Assembly (NCBI GenBank): GCA_900548125.1
Contig: URJN01000067.1
Span: 1-9,555, forward strand
Source: an uncultured Eubacteriales bacterium
GTDB taxonomy: Bacteria > Bacillota > Clostridia > Christensenellales > Aristaeellaceae
Direction: 5' to 3'
Length of the DNA: 9,555 nucleotides
Shown here: positions 7,494 through 9,555 of the stretch, in pieces
Layout of the letters: every line of letters starts with the position of its first letter
How positions within the stretch are numbered: position 1 is the first letter of the stretch
The notes under the pieces: generated by a model
What the model was told of the DNA's origin: nothing
Databases searched by the model: none
The model's input: the letters and a program-made list of their open reading frames with translations, nothing else
Translations under genes and position numbers: made by a program

Positions 7494-7576
7494 ATGAAGC
7501 ATATACATATCCATATCAGTAAATGCTTCTGTATCGGACAGACGCGGGATTCATGCGAAAAAGCGAGGTGTTTGAA

Positions 7577-9049
7577 TTGCCGACGATGACGCAGGCGGGC
7601 TACACGCCGCCGCAGGATGCGCCTAAGCGACAGCCGCCGAAGGCACATACCCCTAAGAAACCCAAAAAACGAAAGAAAAAGGGCGGAATCGGTACGGCAG
7701 GCATCGTATCGCTCATCATATTCTTAATCGCCGTCCTGATTGGCTCGGCGACACTGTTTCTTTATGCCAAGACTGAGCCATACAGCGATACCTTTCTGCC
7801 GGGCACATCGGTATCCGGCTATGAGCTGGGCGGACTGACGGCACAGGATGGAGCGCAGGCTCTTGAAAGGCTGACACAGAGCAGCATTGATGCATGGCAC
7901 TGCGACTTGACCTACGGCGGGCAGACTTACACGCTGACCGCACAGAATATATCGCTGAGCGTGGATACGGCGGCGACGCTGGAGCCGCTCTGGCAGCTTG
8001 GGCGCGGCGGAAATATGCTGACGCGCTATCTGCAAATGCTCAGCTTGCAGGATGAACCGCAGGCGTCGCTTCCTGTCTTGACGTATGACATGGATGCGGT
8101 CGATGCCCTGCTTGAACGGGCGAAGGCGGAAATCGACAGCGACCCCGTCGATGCAACAGTCGATTTTCTGCCGGGCAACAGCGTTCCGTTCCGCTTTACC
8201 GATGAAAGGGAAGGAAGGCGGCTGTCTACCGATGCGCTCCGCGAGCGGATTGAAGCGTCGATTCTCAGCCTGACGCCGGTGACGGAAACGCTCAAACCGG
8301 AAGCGGTCAGACCGCAGGTCTATCGGGCAGAGCTGGAAGGGGCGATTGTACTTCGTTCGCATATCGTCGTTCCGCTTTCCGGAAGCGAGGCGGCGCAGGC
8401 GAACGCGGCTCTGGCTGCTGCCGCGCTGAACGGACTGCGCGTGGACACGGGGGAAACGCTTTCGTTTAATCAGACCGTCGGTCTGCGGACGAGCGAGGCG
8501 GGCTATCAGGCAGCTGAAGAACCGGCTTACGGTCAGAATGTGTCCGGCGTAGGCGGCGGCGTCTGTCAGGTATCGACGGCATTGTATCGGCTGGCTCTGC
8601 TGGGCGGGCTGGAAATCGGCGAGAGAAATGCCGCGGTATATCCGGTCGATTACTGCGATGTCGGGCAGGAAGCTGCCGTTTCCGACCAAGGGTTGGATTT
8701 GAAAATTGTCAATTCGACAGGCATGCCGGTTTTTCTGACGGCGCGCGTTTACGCTGACGGAGACGGGCAGACAATGGAATTGCAGCTCATCGGGCTTGAG
8801 CTGGATGAAAGCTATACGCTTGCCAGCGAAACGGAAACCATAGCCCCGCCGGAGGAGCCGATTTATGTTCGCGACAGCGAAGGACGCTATGCGGCGTACA
8901 GCGATGAGCGGATACCGGTCGGCGAACCGATGCCCGGTTATCGGGTGACCGTCCGCTTAATCAGCGAAACGGATGAAAAAATCGTATCTCAGGATGAATA
9001 CGATGCAATACCGCAGATTATCTATGTGGGCGTTTCACAGCGCCCGTAA
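7577..9049 (+). CDS. VanW family protein, single membrane anchor
   Basis: The product (490 residues from the chosen start) begins with a Pro/Lys-rich cytoplasmic tail (about 8-37) that ends in a basic run. One membrane helix follows (about 39-64), then a large extracytoplasmic part. Residues about 100-250 resemble the peptidoglycan-binding-4 type domain often found before VanW. The VanW domain spans about 255-405, with LSFNQTVG (295-302) and the hallmark GGGVCQVSTALY (326-337). The C-terminal segment GYRVTVR...IPQIIYVG (about 454-485) resembles a short G5-like module. VanW is named from vancomycin-resistance clusters, but its biochemical role is unknown and chromosomal copies in Clostridia are common. 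This gene is no evidence of resistance. TTG at 7577 is chosen for GAGGTG (7565-7570) 6 nt upstream. ATG at 7523, 7553 or 7586 are alternatives with poorer ribosome sites. Confidence 0.85.
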   Translation: MPTMTQAGYTPPQDAPKRQPPKAHTPKKPKKRKKKGGIGTAGIVSLIIFLIAVLIGSATLFLYAKTEPYSDTFLPGTSVSGYELGGLTAQDGAQALERLTQSSIDAWHCDLTYGGQTYTLTAQNISLSVDTAATLEPLWQLGRGGNMLTRYLQMLSLQDEPQASLPVLTYDMDAVDALLERAKAEIDSDPVDATVDFLPGNSVPFRFTDEREGRRLSTDALRERIEASILSLTPVTETLKPEAVRPQVYRAELEGAIVLRSHIVVPLSGSEAAQANAALAAAALNGLRVDTGETLSFNQTVGLRTSEAGYQAAEEPAYGQNVSGVGGGVCQVSTALYRLALLGGLEIGERNAAVYPVDYCDVGQEAAVSDQGLDLKIVNSTGMPVFLTARVYADGDGQTMELQLIGLELDESYTLASETETIAPPEEPIYVRDSEGRYAAYSDERIPVGEPMPGYRVTVRLISETDEKIVSQDEYDAIPQIIYVGVSQRP

Positions 9050-9093
9050 TCAGGATAACAAATACAAACACGAGGACGAAGGAGGATATTCAG

Positions 9094-9474
9094 ATGGAAA
9101 AGGTTTGTTTTAAGACGCAGAAGGGTCCGGCGGCGGTCGGCCCGTACTCGACTGCCACGATTTACGGCGGCGTTATTTACATGAGCGGCATGATCGGCGT
9201 CAATCCGGCGACGGGAAAAGCACCCGAAGGGACGCTTGCGCAGGCACAGCAGGTTTTTGAAAACATCAAGACCGTGCTGGGTGAGCTGGGCGCAGACATG
9301 AGCGACGTGCTGAAAACGACGGTTTATTTGACCAACATTGCGGAATTCGGCGAGGTCAACAAGCTGTATGCAGAGGCGTTCGGTCCTGATTATCCGGCGC
9401 GTACCTGTGTGGAGGTTTCTGCTCTGCCGATGGGACTGTCCATTGAGGTAGAGTGCATCGCGCGCGCAAAGTAA
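9094..9474 (+). CDS. ridA: RidA family enamine/imine deaminase
   Basis: RidA hydrolyses reactive enamine and imine intermediates, such as 2-aminoacrylate released by PLP enzymes, to ketoacids and ammonia, and so protects the cell. The 126-residue product has the family length. It shows GPYS (16-19), the YMSGMIGVNP strand region (29-38), VLKTTVYLT (72-80) and the signature PARTCVEVSALPMG (101-114). Arg103 matches the substrate-carboxylate arginine of E. coli RidA (Arg105), and Glu118 matches its Glu120. The ATG follows AAGGAGGA (9079-9086) by 7 nt. It lies 44 nt after the VanW gene and is probably co-transcribed with it. A strong terminator follows directly. Confidence 0.95.
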   Translation: MEKVCFKTQKGPAAVGPYSTATIYGGVIYMSGMIGVNPATGKAPEGTLAQAQQVFENIKTVLGELGADMSDVLKTTVYLTNIAEFGEVNKLYAEAFGPDYPARTCVEVSALPMGLSIEVECIARAK

Positions 9475-9481
9475 ACGATGA

Positions 9482-9529
9482 CGCCCGAAGGATGCAGACC
9501 GTCGGTCTGTATCTTTCGGGCGCGTTCTT
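9482..9529 (+). terminator. Strong intrinsic terminator after ridA
   Basis: Bases 9482-9500 pair with 9504-9522 across 19 positions, including two G-T wobbles and no mismatch, around a GTC loop, and GCGTTCTT follows. The T-tract is interrupted, but the stem is long. It starts 7 nt after the ridA stop and probably ends the PHP-VanW-ridA unit. It may also serve a convergent gene beyond the window. Confidence 0.8.
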
Positions 9530-9555
9530 ATACAACAGAAGTATGCTGACAAACG

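Noticed and set aside
7496..7529. 7-bp inverted repeat between the PHP and VanW genes as a terminator
   Set aside because: The loop is 20 nt, the stem is weak, and no T-tract follows.
9028..9045. GGGCG/CGCCC hairpin at the end of the VanW gene as a terminator
   Set aside because: The 5-bp stem lies within the coding end and no T-run follows. ridA starts close downstream.
7577..9049. Vancomycin-resistance locus suggested by the VanW domain
   Set aside because: No vanA/B-type ligase, vanH, vanX or vanRS lies in the window. VanW-domain proteins are widespread chromosomal genes in Clostridia.

Overview
The window looks like an ordinary chromosomal segment of a moderately GC-rich Gram-positive bacterium, most likely a clostridial Firmicute. 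The genus is not determinable from this sequence. The reasons are a type III glutamine synthetase, the order tilS-hpt-ftsH that is well known from Bacillus and Clostridia, a membrane-anchored VanW-type protein, strong AGGAGG-like ribosome binding sites, and two genes that appear to start with TTG. All seven genes I accept are on the + strand, and together they fill most of the window. I see no mobile element, CRISPR array, tRNA or rRNA.

Region 1 (1-2467) is a single-gene unit. An AT-rich upstream stretch (about 1-175) holds small dyads. A near-consensus sigma-A promoter (176-204) follows, then an approximately 86-nt leader with competing GC-rich hairpins, glnN for glutamine synthetase III (297-2372), and an intrinsic terminator (2421-2467).

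Region 2 (2522-6594) is a second unit. A promoter (2522-2550) with a short leader leads into tilS (tRNA-Ile lysidine synthetase), hpt (hypoxanthine phosphoribosyltransferase, overlapping tilS by 8 bp) and ftsH (membrane AAA+ zinc protease). It ends at a two-hairpin region whose second hairpin is a good intrinsic terminator. The cluster combines tRNA maturation, purine salvage and membrane protein quality control, and its order is conserved in Firmicutes.

Region 3 (6657-9529) holds a PHP-domain phosphoesterase of the YciV/RNase AM type, a VanW-family surface or cell-wall protein with one transmembrane anchor, and ridA (enamine/imine deaminase). The ridA gene is closed by a 19-bp-stem terminator near the window end. 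I found no convincing promoter of its own for this group, so it may depend on read-through or on a promoter I cannot recognise.

I found no convincing undescribed system. The points worth a second look are modest: alternative structures in the glnN leader, the multi-hairpin ftsH-PHP gap, a substituted TilS active-site motif, and a near absence of TTA, CTA and TCA codons, with the few that occur placed mostly at the starts of genes.
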